From the NCBI GenBank assembly GCA_905215755.1, contig CAJMRE010000008.1:1-61969 (forward strand): a DNA stretch of 61,969 bases. Reading direction: 5' to 3'. Of the stretch, positions 1 through 8,499 are shown piece by piece. The notes below the pieces were generated by a model that worked only from the letters and a program-made list of their open reading frames with translations, did not search any database and was not told where the DNA came from. A program made the position numbers and the translations under genes. The DNA is from an uncultured bacterium. GTDB lineage: Bacteria; Actinomycetota; Coriobacteriia; Coriobacteriales; Coriobacteriaceae. Position 1 is the first letter of the stretch. Every line of letters begins with the position of its first letter.

Positions 1-44
1 CACCGAGATCTACACTCTTTCCCTACACGACGCTCTTCCGATCT
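1..44 (+). other. Illumina P5/TruSeq adapter contamination
   Basis: These 44 bases match the 3' part of the Illumina P5/TruSeq universal adapter, ending in the familiar GCTCTTCCGATCT. They are not genomic. The genuine sequence begins at base 45, in the middle of cobT. The join therefore marks an untrimmed read at a contig edge. Confidence 0.97.
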
Positions 45-578
45 ACGACCACCTCGGCGGCGGTGGCCGCAGTGCTCATCCGGGCGGACGCGCGGAGCCT
101 CGTCGGGCTCGGCGCGGGGCTCTCGGACGCCTCGCTCGCGCGTAAGCGCGACGTGGTCGAGCGCGCTATCGACGCGAACTCGCCCGATCCCGCCGACCCG
201 ATCGACGTGCTCTCGAAGGTGGGCGGCTTCGACATCGCGGCGATGTGCGGTTTCTACCTGGGGGCCGCGGCCTCGAAGGCGCCGGCGCTCCTCGACGGGG
301 TCATATCCTGCACGGCGGCCCTGTGCGCGGCGCGCCTGTGCCCCAACGCCTTGGGCTACCTCGTGGGCACCCACGCATCAAGCGAACCCGCAAGCCAGGA
401 GCTCCTTCGCGAGCTCGGCATAAAGGCACCCCTCGACGCAGGCATGCACTTGGGCGAGGGCGCGGGCGCCATGGCGTATCTGCCCCTTCTGGATTCGGCG
501 CTGCGCGTGTACCGGGATGGGAAGACGTTCACGGCGACTGGCATGGCTGCTTATGAGCATTTCGAGGCCGGGAAATGA
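45..578 (+). CDS. cobT: Nicotinate-nucleotide--dimethylbenzimidazole phosphoribosyltransferase, 5'-truncated
   Basis: This is the C-terminal part of CobT, which transfers phosphoribose from nicotinate mononucleotide to the lower-ligand base to give alpha-ribazole phosphate for cobalamin. The frame is open from the first base after the adapter, starting TTTSAAVAAV, which fits the NTT(S/T)A segment of the family. The LGEGAGAM motif near the end contains the glutamate usually assigned as catalytic base. About 177 residues remain of a protein usually near 350. The missing N-terminus is an assembly-edge effect, not a biological truncation. The stop codon overlaps the cobU start (ATGA), so the two are translationally coupled. 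Confidence 0.9.
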   Translation, partial: TTTSAAVAAVLIRADARSLVGLGAGLSDASLARKRDVVERAIDANSPDPADPIDVLSKVGGFDIAAMCGFYLGAAASKAPALLDGVISCTAALCAARLCPNALGYLVGTHASSEPASQELLRELGIKAPLDAGMHLGEGAGAMAYLPLLDSALRVYRDGKTFTATGMAAYEHFEAGK

Positions 579-1123
579 CGGTAACGCTCGTCATCGGCGC
601 CGCCGCGAGCGGCAAGAGCGCCTACGCCGAGTCCCTGTGCCTCGGGCACGACGGCCCCCGCGTTTACCTGGCAACGATGGAGCCCTTCGGGGAAGAGGGC
701 GCCCGCCGCATCGCGCGCCATCGGGCGCTGCGCGAGGGCAAGGGGTTTTCCACTCTCGAGTGCACGCGTGACGTGGGCGCCGCAGTGTCCGGGCTTCCGC
801 GCGGCTGCACGCTTCTTTTGGAGGACGTGGGCAACCTGGTTGCGAACGAGCTCTTCGCGGAAGGCGGCTTGTCCCCACGTGATCCCGACGCTGCGGCGCG
901 CGAGGTGCTCGGAGACATCGAACGGCTCGCTCAGGCCGCTGCGTATACGGTGGTGGTCTCCGTCGACGTGTTCGCCGATGGGATGCGCTACGATGAGGGG
1001 ACCGAGGCATGGAGTCGCGCGCTCGCGCGCGTGAACGCGGGCGTGGCGGCGCTGGCCGACCGCGCAGTCGAAGTGGTATGCGGGATTCCCGTGTGGATGA
1101 AAGGCGAAGGACCTACAAGGTGA
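575..1123 (+). CDS. cobU: Adenosylcobinamide kinase / adenosylcobinamide-phosphate guanylyltransferase
   Basis: CobU phosphorylates adenosylcobinamide and then attaches GMP to give AdoCbi-GDP, the nucleotide-loop activation step of cobalamin synthesis. The 182-residue protein has a P-loop GAAASGKS at residues 8-15 and the segment ARRIARHR at 43-50, whose H49 matches the guanylylated histidine of the family. LLLEDVGNLV resembles the conserved LL.D.L..W segment, and the C-terminus carries CGIP. The length is normal. It overlaps cobT by ATGA at its start and cobS by GTGA at its end. A shortened paralogue is fused to a phosphatase two genes downstream. Confidence 0.93.
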   Translation: MTVTLVIGAAASGKSAYAESLCLGHDGPRVYLATMEPFGEEGARRIARHRALREGKGFSTLECTRDVGAAVSGLPRGCTLLLEDVGNLVANELFAEGGLSPRDPDAAAREVLGDIERLAQAAAYTVVVSVDVFADGMRYDEGTEAWSRALARVNAGVAALADRAVEVVCGIPVWMKGEGPTR

Positions 1124-1887
1124 AGATAGCAGAGGCAATCGGCGCGGCGTTCGGAACGTTCTCGCGCATCCCCGTCCCGAAATCGGCCTGGACCGATTTC
1201 GGATCAACCCATGCGCTTGCTGCGTTTCCCCTGGTGGGCGTTGCGGAAGGCTTCCTCATGACGGCGTGGGGGCACGTGGCGAACCTACTCGGCGTGCCCG
1301 CGACCATTGTCGCGGCCGTGCTCGTGGCGTTGCCTGTGGCGGTGACGGGAGGCATCCACCTAGACGGGCTCTGCGACACCTCCGATGCGCTTGCAAGTTG
1401 GGCCCCGCGCGAGCGAAAGCTCGAGATCATGCACGACCCGCGGGCGGGCGCCTTCGGGGTCATTGGTGTTGTCGTGTACCTTATTTTGCAATTTTCCCTG
1501 TTCACCGCGCTGCCGCTTACGGCGGGGGCGTTCCTCGCGCTTCTGTGCTCGCTCGTGTTCTCCCGCGCGCTTTCGGGGCTCGCCGTAGAATGCTGGCCTG
1601 CCGCGCGGGCGGACGGCATGGCCGCGGGGCTCTCGCCTGCAAAGAAGCGCGCGGCGATCGTCGTGCCGCTTTGCGCTTTCGCTGCGGCTTCGGCTGCAGG
1701 GATGGTCGCGTGCGCTCGGGCCGTCGGCGCCCTTATGGCGGTGGCGGGGCTTTTGGCGCTCGCGTGGTACCGCCATGTTGCCCTGTCCCGCTTCGGCGGG
1801 GTGACGGGGGATTTGGCCGGATGGTTTCTGCAATGGGCCGAGCTCGCGATGCTTGCCATGCTGGTGGCGGGGGGCATGCTCCTATGA
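1120..1887 (+). CDS. cobS: Adenosylcobinamide-GDP ribazoletransferase (cobalamin synthase)
   Basis: CobS is an integral membrane enzyme that joins AdoCbi-GDP to alpha-ribazole or its phosphate, the last assembly step of the nucleotide loop. The 255-residue protein is rich in hydrophobic helices. It carries the diagnostic GGIHLDGLCDTSDA acidic motif, followed by a conserved HDPRAGAFG segment. I start at GTG 1120 because it overlaps the cobU stop by four bases and has GAAGG upstream; an earlier in-frame ATG lies inside cobU. It sits between cobU and the CobU-CobC fusion, so the whole nucleotide-loop module is contiguous. Confidence 0.92.
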   Translation: MKIAEAIGAAFGTFSRIPVPKSAWTDFGSTHALAAFPLVGVAEGFLMTAWGHVANLLGVPATIVAAVLVALPVAVTGGIHLDGLCDTSDALASWAPRERKLEIMHDPRAGAFGVIGVVVYLILQFSLFTALPLTAGAFLALLCSLVFSRALSGLAVECWPAARADGMAAGLSPAKKRAAIVVPLCAFAAASAAGMVACARAVGALMAVAGLLALAWYRHVALSRFGGVTGDLAGWFLQWAELAMLAMLVAGGMLL

Positions 1888-2885
1888 TGCTCGTGGTAGG
1901 TGGCGCGCATTCGGGGAAGAGGACCTTCGTGCGCGAAAAGCTCGGGTTCGCGGCGGACGATTTCGTCGACGCGGCGCAGCTTACGGAGGGCGGTGTGCCC
2001 GCGGCTTTTGCCGGCCGCGTCGCGTACCGTGCTGAGGAACTCGTACGCGCGTTCGACGCTGACCGGGCGCTCGAGCGGCTGATCGGCTTCGACGTAGTGA
2101 TTCTGTCCTTGGTCGGCTCGGGGGTCGTCCCTATGCGTGCGGAAGACGCCCAATGGCGCGAGCGCGCGGGGCGCCTGGGATGCGCGCTCGCTGCGCGCGC
2201 CGACGTCGTCGTGCGCATGACGTGCGGGATTCCCCAGGTCATCAAAGGAAACCTTGCCGATGCGCCTCGAGGGACGCAGGGCGCGGGCGCGCCTTTGGAA
2301 GTCGTCTTCGTGCGCCATGGTGCCACGGCGGGCACGGAAGACCATCGCTACAGCGGGGCGGGCACCGACGAGCCCCTGTCGAGCGCGGGCGAGCGCGCTT
2401 TGCGCGACCTCGCGTGCGATCGTGACGTGTTCCGTGTTATCACGAGCGGCATGGCCCGCACCGACCAGACGGCGCGCATCCTCTTCCCGAACGCGGAGCT
2501 TATGGCGTGCCCCGGTCTGCGCGAGATGGATTTCGGTGACTTCGAGGGGCGAAGCGCAGCCGAGCTTAAAGAGGATGTGCGCTACCGCGCCTGGGTAGAC
2601 TCCTGGTGCGAGACGCGCTGCCCGCATGGCGAGGACAAGGGCGATTTCACCCGCCGCGTCGTCGCGGCGTTTCGGGAGGCGTGCGAATCGGAGCGCGCCC
2701 AGGGGAGTGGGCGCGCCGTCTTCGTCGTTCACGCGGGTACCGTGAAAGCGCTGCTCTCCGAGTTAGCTGTCCCGAAAATGGGATATTTCGACGTGCATAC
2801 CGAGCCGGGCGGCGCATGGGCCGCCACCTGGGATGGGCGCTGCCTTCGCGACGTTCGCCCCGCTTCGGGAGGCGATGCCCGGTGA
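1884..2885 (+). CDS. Fusion: shortened CobU-like P-loop domain + alpha-ribazole phosphatase (CobC)
   Basis: This 333-residue protein has two parts. Residues 1-122 resemble CobU: a P-loop GGAHSGK at 6-12 and a closing CGIPQVIKG near 114-122, like the CGIPVWMKG end of the true CobU upstream. The domain is about 60 residues shorter and lacks the RIxxHR guanylylation segment. From about residue 138 it is a histidine phosphatase with VRHGAT (H145), a later E in LREMDFGDFEG and a late H in VVHAGT. That matches CobC/alpha-ribazole-5'-phosphate phosphatase. The phosphatase role is well supported; the N-terminal activity is unknown. It overlaps cobS by ATGA and cbiB by one base. Confidence 0.85.
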   Translation: MMLVVGGAHSGKRTFVREKLGFAADDFVDAAQLTEGGVPAAFAGRVAYRAEELVRAFDADRALERLIGFDVVILSLVGSGVVPMRAEDAQWRERAGRLGCALAARADVVVRMTCGIPQVIKGNLADAPRGTQGAGAPLEVVFVRHGATAGTEDHRYSGAGTDEPLSSAGERALRDLACDRDVFRVITSGMARTDQTARILFPNAELMACPGLREMDFGDFEGRSAAELKEDVRYRAWVDSWCETRCPHGEDKGDFTRRVVAAFREACESERAQGSGRAVFVVHAGTVKALLSELAVPKMGYFDVHTEPGGAWAATWDGRCLRDVRPASGGDAR

Positions 2886-3859
2886 TGACGATTCTTGCCG
2901 TCGCCGCCGGGTTCGCGGCCGACCTTGCCTTCGGCGACCCGCGCTGGCTCCCCCATCCCGTCGTCGCCATGGGGCGCGCGATCACGTGGGCCGAAGGCCG
3001 CCTGCGGGGCGCATTCCCGCAAACGTCCGCGGGCACGCGCGCCGCAGGGCTTGTGCTCGCCGTGGCGCTTCCGCTTGCGTGTGGGCTTTTGACCTGGGGA
3101 ATCCTGCATCTTTGCGGCATGGTTCACCCCGGCTTGCGCTTCGTGGCCGAGGCATGGGCGAGCTATCAGATTCTCGCGGCATGCGAGCTGCGCCGCCAGA
3201 GCCTGGCCGTGGCCCGCGCGTTCTCGAAGGGCGGCCTTGTCGCGGCGCGCGAAGCCGTCGGGCTCATCGTGGGACGCGATACGTCTGTTCTCGACGAGCA
3301 GGGCGTTGCGCGCGCCGCCGTGGAAACGGTGGCGGAGAACGCGAGCGACGGCGTCATCGCGCCGCTTTTCTATCTTATGATCGGGGGTGCGCCCTTGGGC
3401 ATGACGTACAAGGCGGTGAACACGCTCGACAGCATGGTGGGCTACAAAAACTCGCGTTACATCGACTTCGGCTGCGCCTCGGCGCGCCTCGACGATGCGG
3501 TGAACTGGATTCCCTCGCGCTTATCGGCCCTGCTCATGATCGCCGTGTGCCCGATCGCTGGGCTCGACGCGCGCGGGGCGGCGCGCATCTGGCGCCGTGA
3601 CAGGCGTCGCCATGCGAGCCCGAACGCGGCGCAGACCGAGTCGGCGTGCGCGGGCGCGCTCGGGCTGCGCCTGGCAGGACCCGCGGTGTATTTCGGCAAG
3701 CTCGTTGAGAAACCGACGATAGGCGACGCGTACCGCGAAATCGAGTGGGGCGACATCGCTCGGGCGACAAGGCTCATGCTCGCCGCGTCCGTATGCGCGC
3801 TCGTCGTCTTCGGCGCCGCGCGCGCGGCGGTCGTGCTCGCCGTGGGGGTGATGGCATGA
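2885..3859 (+). CDS. cbiB: Adenosylcobinamide-phosphate synthase (CbiB/CobD)
   Basis: CbiB attaches (R)-1-aminopropan-2-ol phosphate to adenosylcobyric acid at the membrane. The 324-residue protein starts with the characteristic FAADLAFGDPRWLPHPVVAMG. It also holds the family segment TVAENASDGVIAPLFY and the following MTYKAVNTLDSMVGYKN. Several hydrophobic helices are visible. The ATG at 2885 overlaps the upstream stop (TGATG). The end overlaps the cobD aminotransferase by ATGA, which fits coordinated synthesis because that enzyme makes the aminopropanol phosphate used here. Confidence 0.93.
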   Translation: MTILAVAAGFAADLAFGDPRWLPHPVVAMGRAITWAEGRLRGAFPQTSAGTRAAGLVLAVALPLACGLLTWGILHLCGMVHPGLRFVAEAWASYQILAACELRRQSLAVARAFSKGGLVAAREAVGLIVGRDTSVLDEQGVARAAVETVAENASDGVIAPLFYLMIGGAPLGMTYKAVNTLDSMVGYKNSRYIDFGCASARLDDAVNWIPSRLSALLMIAVCPIAGLDARGAARIWRRDRRRHASPNAAQTESACAGALGLRLAGPAVYFGKLVEKPTIGDAYREIEWGDIARATRLMLAASVCALVVFGAARAAVVLAVGVMA

Positions 3860-5079
3860 GGGAGGACCGCGCCGTGCCCCGGGCTGCCGGGGGAATCCTT
3901 CGCGCCCGTGCGCATGGGGGTAGCACGCAATCGCTCGGCATCGCTTGCGAAGGGGGCGCCTCCGACCTCATCGACTTCTCGGTGAACGTGAATCCGGCAG
4001 GCCCCTCGCCGCGCGCCGTCGCCGCAGCTTGCAAGGCGCTTTCTCGAATCGACGCCTACCCCGATAGGGAAAGCATCGCCCTCGTTCGCGCCCTAGCGCG
4101 CGCCCAGGGCATTCCCGAAGATACTATCGTCTGCGGCGCGGGCGCGTCCGACATCATCTGGCGGCTCGCCGCGGCGGTGCGCCCGAAACGCATCGTCGTG
4201 TGTGCGCCGACGTTCTCTGAATATGCGGAGGCGGCATCGTACTACGGCGCATGCGTGCAGGAGTTCCCGCTCTCCGAAGCGGACGACTTCGACGTGCCCG
4301 CCTCCTTCGCCCGCGCGATCGAGGGGCCGGGAGACGTGGCGTACCTCTGCAACCCGAACAACCCGACGGGGCGCCTCGTCGACCCCAGCGTGATCGATGC
4401 CGCGGCTCGCCGCTGCGAGCAGGTGGGCGCGCTGCTCGTCGTGGACGAGTGCTTCCTCGGATTTGCGCCCGACGCCCGCGAAAGGAGCGTGGCCGCACGC
4501 GCCGCGTGTTCGCGCCATGTGGCCGTGCTCTCCGCGTTTACCAAGCTCTACGGAATGGCGGGGTTGCGGTTGGGATATCTGATCAGCGGAAACGCCCCAC
4601 TCATCGAGGGGATTCGCCGGGCGGGGCAGGCGTGGCCCGTCTCCTCGGTCGCCGAGGCCGCGGGCATCGCCGCCCTGGAAGACGTTGAATACGTCTCGCG
4701 CACGCGCGATGTATTGGCGGGCGAGCGAGCGTGGCTTTCCCACGAGCTCTCCTCGCTCGGGCTTTCCGTCGTGCCGTCGGATGCGAACTTCCTTTTAGTC
4801 CGCACGCCGGCGAAAGACATCCCCGAGCGCCTGTATAAACAGGGGGTTTTGGTCCGCACGTGCGACTCGTTTTCGGTACTGTCCCGTTTCTGGTGCCGCG
4901 TCGCGGTGCGCACGCGCAAGGAGAACGCCTGGCTTGCGATGGCGTTCAGCCGCGCGCTTCGGGCGGAAGGCGCATCGGGCGAAGGCGAACCCGACGAACG
5001 GGGCGGCGCTTCTTGCAGCGGCGCTATGGCGGGCGCGGATGGCCGAGGCTCGGCGAAGGAGGTCGATACCCGTGGGTAG
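3856..5079 (+). CDS. cobD: L-threonine-O-3-phosphate decarboxylase (aminotransferase class I/II fold)
   Basis: This PLP enzyme is placed as the threonine-phosphate decarboxylase that makes aminopropanol phosphate for CbiB. It has NPNNPTG, VVDECFLGF and the Schiff-base lysine motif SAFTKLYGMAGLRLGY, all typical of the histidinol-phosphate aminotransferase/CobD family. Direct overlap with cbiB argues for the decarboxylase rather than HisC. The 407-residue chain carries a C-terminal extension of roughly 33 residues rich in G, A, S and E after the normal end near FSRALRAEG. This tail overlaps the start of cbiP. The start ATG 3856 overlaps the cbiB stop. Confidence 0.85.
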   Translation: MREDRAVPRAAGGILRARAHGGSTQSLGIACEGGASDLIDFSVNVNPAGPSPRAVAAACKALSRIDAYPDRESIALVRALARAQGIPEDTIVCGAGASDIIWRLAAAVRPKRIVVCAPTFSEYAEAASYYGACVQEFPLSEADDFDVPASFARAIEGPGDVAYLCNPNNPTGRLVDPSVIDAAARRCEQVGALLVVDECFLGFAPDARERSVAARAACSRHVAVLSAFTKLYGMAGLRLGYLISGNAPLIEGIRRAGQAWPVSSVAEAAGIAALEDVEYVSRTRDVLAGERAWLSHELSSLGLSVVPSDANFLLVRTPAKDIPERLYKQGVLVRTCDSFSVLSRFWCRVAVRTRKENAWLAMAFSRALRAEGASGEGEPDERGGASCSGAMAGADGRGSAKEVDTRG

Positions 5080-6571
5080 GGCGAAGCCCATCATGATCCA
5101 GGGCACCATGTCGAACGCGGGGAAGAGCCTGCTTGCGGCGGGGCTGTGCCGTGTGCTTTCGCAGGACGGACTGCGCGTGGCTCCCTTCAAGAGCCAGAAC
5201 ATGGCGCTCAACAGCGGTGTCACGGCCGATGGGCTCGAGATGGGGCGCGCCCAGATCATGCAGGCCGAGGCGTGCGGCATCGCGCCCGACGTGCGCATGA
5301 ACCCCATTCTGCTCAAGCCCGAAAACGACCACCGAAGCCAGCTCATCGTGGCCGGCAAGGCGCAGGGAGCCTTCGCTGCGAGGGACTACTTCGCGCGAAA
5401 GAAGGCGCTCATGCCGCAGATTTTGGAGGCGTTCGATTCGCTCGCGGAGGAAAACGACGTCATCGTCATCGAGGGCGCCGGCAGCCCCGTCGAAATCAAC
5501 CTTGCCGAAAACGACATCGTCAACATGGGGCTCGCGCGCGCCGTGTCCTCCCCCGTGCTGCTCGCGGGCGACATCGACCCAGGCGGGGTGTTTGCCCAGC
5601 TCTACGGCACGGTCGCGCTCTTTGCACCCGAGGATCGCGCGCTTTTGCGGGGGCTTGTGGTGAACAAGTTCCGCGGCGATGTGGAAATCCTGCGCCCGGG
5701 TTTGGCCCCGCTCGAGAAGATGTGCGGGGTTCCCGTCGTGGGGGTCGTGCCGTATCTTACGCTCGACCTGGACGACGAGGACTCGCTCGCGCCGCGCCTA
5801 TCTGCCCGCGAGGCGCGCGGCGTCATCGACGTCGCCGTCGTGCGCCTTCCGCATCTGTCGAACTTCACCGACTTCGACCCGCTTTCGCGCGTGCCCGGCG
5901 TGGGCGTGCGCTACGTTTCCTCGACGACCGATCTGGGCCGACCCGACCTGGTGGTGCTCCCCGGCTCGAAGACCACGCTCGACGACGCGCGCTGGCTTGC
6001 GGCTAGCGGCATCGGAGCCTGTGTACGCGCGCTTTCGGGCGCGGGCACGCCGGTGCTCGGCATATGCGGAGGCTACCAGCTTTTGGGAGACGAGCTTTCC
6101 GATCCGCACGGCAGGGAAGGCGCTGGCACCGCGCGCGGGCTCGGGCTCATCCCTGCAAGTACGGTGTTCAAGGAGGAAAAGCGCCTCGCCCAGTCGGAGC
6201 TGCGCATCACGGGCGCCCAAGGCACGTTTTCGGTGTGGAACGGCATGACGGCGCGCGGGTACGAGATTCACGACGGCGAAACGACCGTCTCCTGCGCCCC
6301 TGCGGGCACGATTGGCGGCAAACCAGAAGGCGCGGCCTGCGGAAACGTGTTCGGAACCTATCTCCACGGCCTGTTCGACGAACCGGGGGTGGCGCTCGCC
6401 CTCGCGCGCTCGCTCGCGCGCATGCGCGGCCTGCCCGAGAGCGTCGTGGGTGCTGCGGGCGCAGCGTCCGCGGCCGATCACCGTGCGCGCGAGTTCGACC
6501 GCCTGGCCGATGTCGTGCGCGGGGCGCTCGACATGGAGTATGTCTACCGCATTATCGAGGAGGGCGTATGA
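5072..6571 (+). CDS. cbiP: Cobyric acid synthase
   Basis: CbiP/CobQ amidates four carboxyl groups of adenosylcobyrinic acid a,c-diamide using glutamine and ATP. The N-terminal dethiobiotin-synthetase-like ATPase domain has QGTMSNAGKS and FKSQNMALNSG. The C-terminal glutamine amidotransferase domain has the nucleophile motif LGICGGYQLLG and the histidine in FGTYLHGLFD. The length, 499 residues, is normal. I start at GTG 5072 because AAGGAGG at 5056-5062 lies nine bases upstream; the longer open frame upstream overlaps cobD and has no family similarity. It overlaps the next gene by ATGA. Confidence 0.94.
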   Translation: MGRAKPIMIQGTMSNAGKSLLAAGLCRVLSQDGLRVAPFKSQNMALNSGVTADGLEMGRAQIMQAEACGIAPDVRMNPILLKPENDHRSQLIVAGKAQGAFAARDYFARKKALMPQILEAFDSLAEENDVIVIEGAGSPVEINLAENDIVNMGLARAVSSPVLLAGDIDPGGVFAQLYGTVALFAPEDRALLRGLVVNKFRGDVEILRPGLAPLEKMCGVPVVGVVPYLTLDLDDEDSLAPRLSAREARGVIDVAVVRLPHLSNFTDFDPLSRVPGVGVRYVSSTTDLGRPDLVVLPGSKTTLDDARWLAASGIGACVRALSGAGTPVLGICGGYQLLGDELSDPHGREGAGTARGLGLIPASTVFKEEKRLAQSELRITGAQGTFSVWNGMTARGYEIHDGETTVSCAPAGTIGGKPEGAACGNVFGTYLHGLFDEPGVALALARSLARMRGLPESVVGAAGAASAADHRAREFDRLADVVRGALDMEYVYRIIEEGV

Positions 6572-7083
6572 TCCACGTGTATCATGGCGACGGCAAAGGC
6601 AAGACCACGGCGGCGATGGGCCTCGCCCTTCGCATGATCGCCGCAGGCCGCCGCGTCGTCGTCGTGCAGTTCCTGAAAGACGGCGAAAGCGGGGAGGCGC
6701 GCCTGCTCGCCGAGCATTTTGGCGTGCCCGTGTTCGCGGGGAAGGTGTCGGACAAGTTTACTTGGTCAATGACGTCGGAAGAACTTGCCGCGACGTGCGA
6801 GCTGCACGATGGGAACCTCGCTTCCGCGCTAGCCGAGCTCGAGGGCGCTCAGGAGGGGCTGCTCGTGCTCGACGAGGCGCTCGACGCGCTTTCGAAGGGG
6901 CTTGTCGACGAGGCGCTCGTGGACCGCGCGCTCGATATGTCCGCGCGCGGCGTCGAAGTAGCGCTCACCGGGCGCGCGCCTTCCCGCAAGATCGTGGAGA
7001 AGGCTGACTACATAACCGAGATGCGGTGCGAGAAACACCCCTACTCTCAGGGGATATGTGCAAGGGAAGGAGTGGAGTACTAG
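6568..7083 (+). CDS. cobA: Cob(I)alamin/cobyrinate adenosyltransferase (CobA/CobO/BtuR type)
   Basis: The enzyme transfers the adenosyl group of ATP to reduced corrinoid. The 171-residue protein begins with the P-loop GDGKGKTTAAMGLALR. It also has VVVVQFLKDG, LLVLDEALDA and the closing LTGRAPSRKIVEKADYITEM, all standard for the CobA/BtuR family. Its position between cbiP and cbiC suggests it adenosylates intermediates during de novo synthesis, and it could also act in salvage. The ATG at 6568 overlaps the cbiP stop by ATGA. Confidence 0.92.
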   Translation: MIHVYHGDGKGKTTAAMGLALRMIAAGRRVVVVQFLKDGESGEARLLAEHFGVPVFAGKVSDKFTWSMTSEELAATCELHDGNLASALAELEGAQEGLLVLDEALDALSKGLVDEALVDRALDMSARGVEVALTGRAPSRKIVEKADYITEMRCEKHPYSQGICAREGVEY

Positions 7084-7725
7084 ATGGATTCCAAGGAGAT
7101 GGCGCCCGGCGACATCGAGCGGCGCAGCTTCGAGATCATCACCGAAGAGCTTGGCGGCCGCACGTTCCCGCCGCTCGAAGAGCCCGTCGTGAAGCGCGTC
7201 ATCCACACCACTGCCGACTTCTCGTACGCCGATTCCCTCGTGTTCACCCATGATGCCGCGCACTGTGCGCTCGACGCACTGCGCGCAGGGGCCACGGTGC
7301 TCACCGACACGAACATGGCGCTCGCAGGCATAAGCAAGCCCGCGCTCGCGAAGCTCGGCTGCAAGGCCGTGTGCTACATGGCCGACCCTGATGTCGCCGC
7401 AACGGCGCGCGCCGCGGGCACGACTCGCGCCGTTGCGAGCATGGACAAAGCTTGCCGCATCGAGGGTCCGCTCATCGTGGCCGTCGGAAACGCTCCCACA
7501 GCACTTCTGCGCCTCGCCGAGCTCATGGACGCGGGGAAGATCGCGCCCGCGCTCGTCGTTGGGGTGCCGGTCGGGTTTGTGAACGTGGTCGAGGCGAAAG
7601 AGGAGCTACTCGCGCGACGCGTGCCGGCCATCGTCGCGAGGGGTCGCAAGGGCGGCTCGACCGTGGCGGCCGCCATTATGAACGCGCTGCTCTACCAGAT
7701 CACGCGCACGGGTGGCGCGAAGTGA
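7084..7725 (+). CDS. cbiC: Precorrin-8X / cobalt-precorrin-8 methylmutase
   Basis: CbiC/CobH moves a methyl group from C-11 to C-12 to form (hydrogeno)cobyrinate. The 213-residue protein has the conserved VIHTTADF, whose histidine is catalytic in the family, then ITN-like TDTNMALAGISK and the late VGVPVGFVNVVEAKEEL. The start ATG follows directly on the cobA stop. GGAG at 7074-7077 is the likely ribosome binding site. The gene ends in a GTGA overlap with cbiJ. Its presence shows that this organism, or the donor of the operon, builds the corrin ring and does not only salvage cobinamide. Confidence 0.93.
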   Translation: MDSKEMAPGDIERRSFEIITEELGGRTFPPLEEPVVKRVIHTTADFSYADSLVFTHDAAHCALDALRAGATVLTDTNMALAGISKPALAKLGCKAVCYMADPDVAATARAAGTTRAVASMDKACRIEGPLIVAVGNAPTALLRLAELMDAGKIAPALVVGVPVGFVNVVEAKEELLARRVPAIVARGRKGGSTVAAAIMNALLYQITRTGGAK

Positions 7726-8495
7726 CGGCCCCCGCATCCGTGCCGGCCCTGCGCATCTTCGCCGGCACCACCGAGGGCCGCCTTCTGTGCGAATGGGCGA
7801 GCGGGGCGGGCATCCCCGCCCGTGCCTACGCGGCAACCGAGTACGGAGGCGAGCTTTTGGGCGAGCTTCCGGGCATCGAGGTGCATGCGGGCAGGCTCGA
7901 CGAGGCCGACATGGAGCGCGAGCTTTCCGGCGCGCGCATCGTCGTCGACGCCACGCACCCCTTCGCTACGCTCGCAAGCGGCAACATCCGGGCCGCTTCG
8001 CTCGCCGTGGGTGCACGATGCCTGCGCCTTGCGCGCCCGGCCGAGGCGCTGCCCAAAGGCGTCGTGTCGGTCGCGTCGATCGCCTGCGCGGCGCGCTTTC
8101 TCTCCGAGAACCCGGGTCGCGCGCTTCTCACGACGGGGAGCAAGGAGCTTGCTCCCTACACGCGCGTCGCCGATTTCGCGGAGCGCTTCTTTGTGCGTGT
8201 GCTCCCGCTGCCCGGTGCTATAACGAAGTGCATCGACGCGGGGTTTTCGCCGTCGCACGTCATCGGCATGCAGGGGCCCTTCACCCGCGAGCTCAACGAG
8301 GCGATGCTTCGGCAGGTAGGCGCCCAGTGGCTTGTGACCAAGGACTCGGGAACCGTAGGCGGCACGGCTGAGAAGCTCGCCGCAGCGCGCGACGCGGGAG
8401 CGCGCTGTGTCGTGGTCGCCCGTCCCGCCGAGGGAGGCGGGGCCCTTTCGCTTCGGGAAGTGGAAGACGCGCTCTTACGGGAGTTCGCGCGCTAG
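7722..8495 (+). CDS. cbiJ: Precorrin-6A / cobalt-precorrin-6A reductase
   Basis: CbiJ/CobK reduces the (cobalt-)precorrin-6A macrocycle with a nicotinamide cofactor. The 257-residue protein has the nucleotide-binding start LRIFAGTTEGR, the family marker VVDATHPFA, TTGSKEL, and near the end VTKDSGTVGGTAEKL. I start at GTG 7722, which overlaps the cbiC stop by four bases (GTGA) and keeps the conserved N-terminus. It is the last intact gene of the cobalamin operon. Only insertion-sequence debris follows, so further biosynthetic genes must lie beyond the left end or elsewhere. Confidence 0.92.
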   Translation: MTAPASVPALRIFAGTTEGRLLCEWASGAGIPARAYAATEYGGELLGELPGIEVHAGRLDEADMERELSGARIVVDATHPFATLASGNIRAASLAVGARCLRLARPAEALPKGVVSVASIACAARFLSENPGRALLTTGSKELAPYTRVADFAERFFVRVLPLPGAITKCIDAGFSPSHVIGMQGPFTRELNEAMLRQVGAQWLVTKDSGTVGGTAEKLAAARDAGARCVVVARPAEGGGALSLREVEDALLREFAR

Positions 8496-8499
8496 GCGC

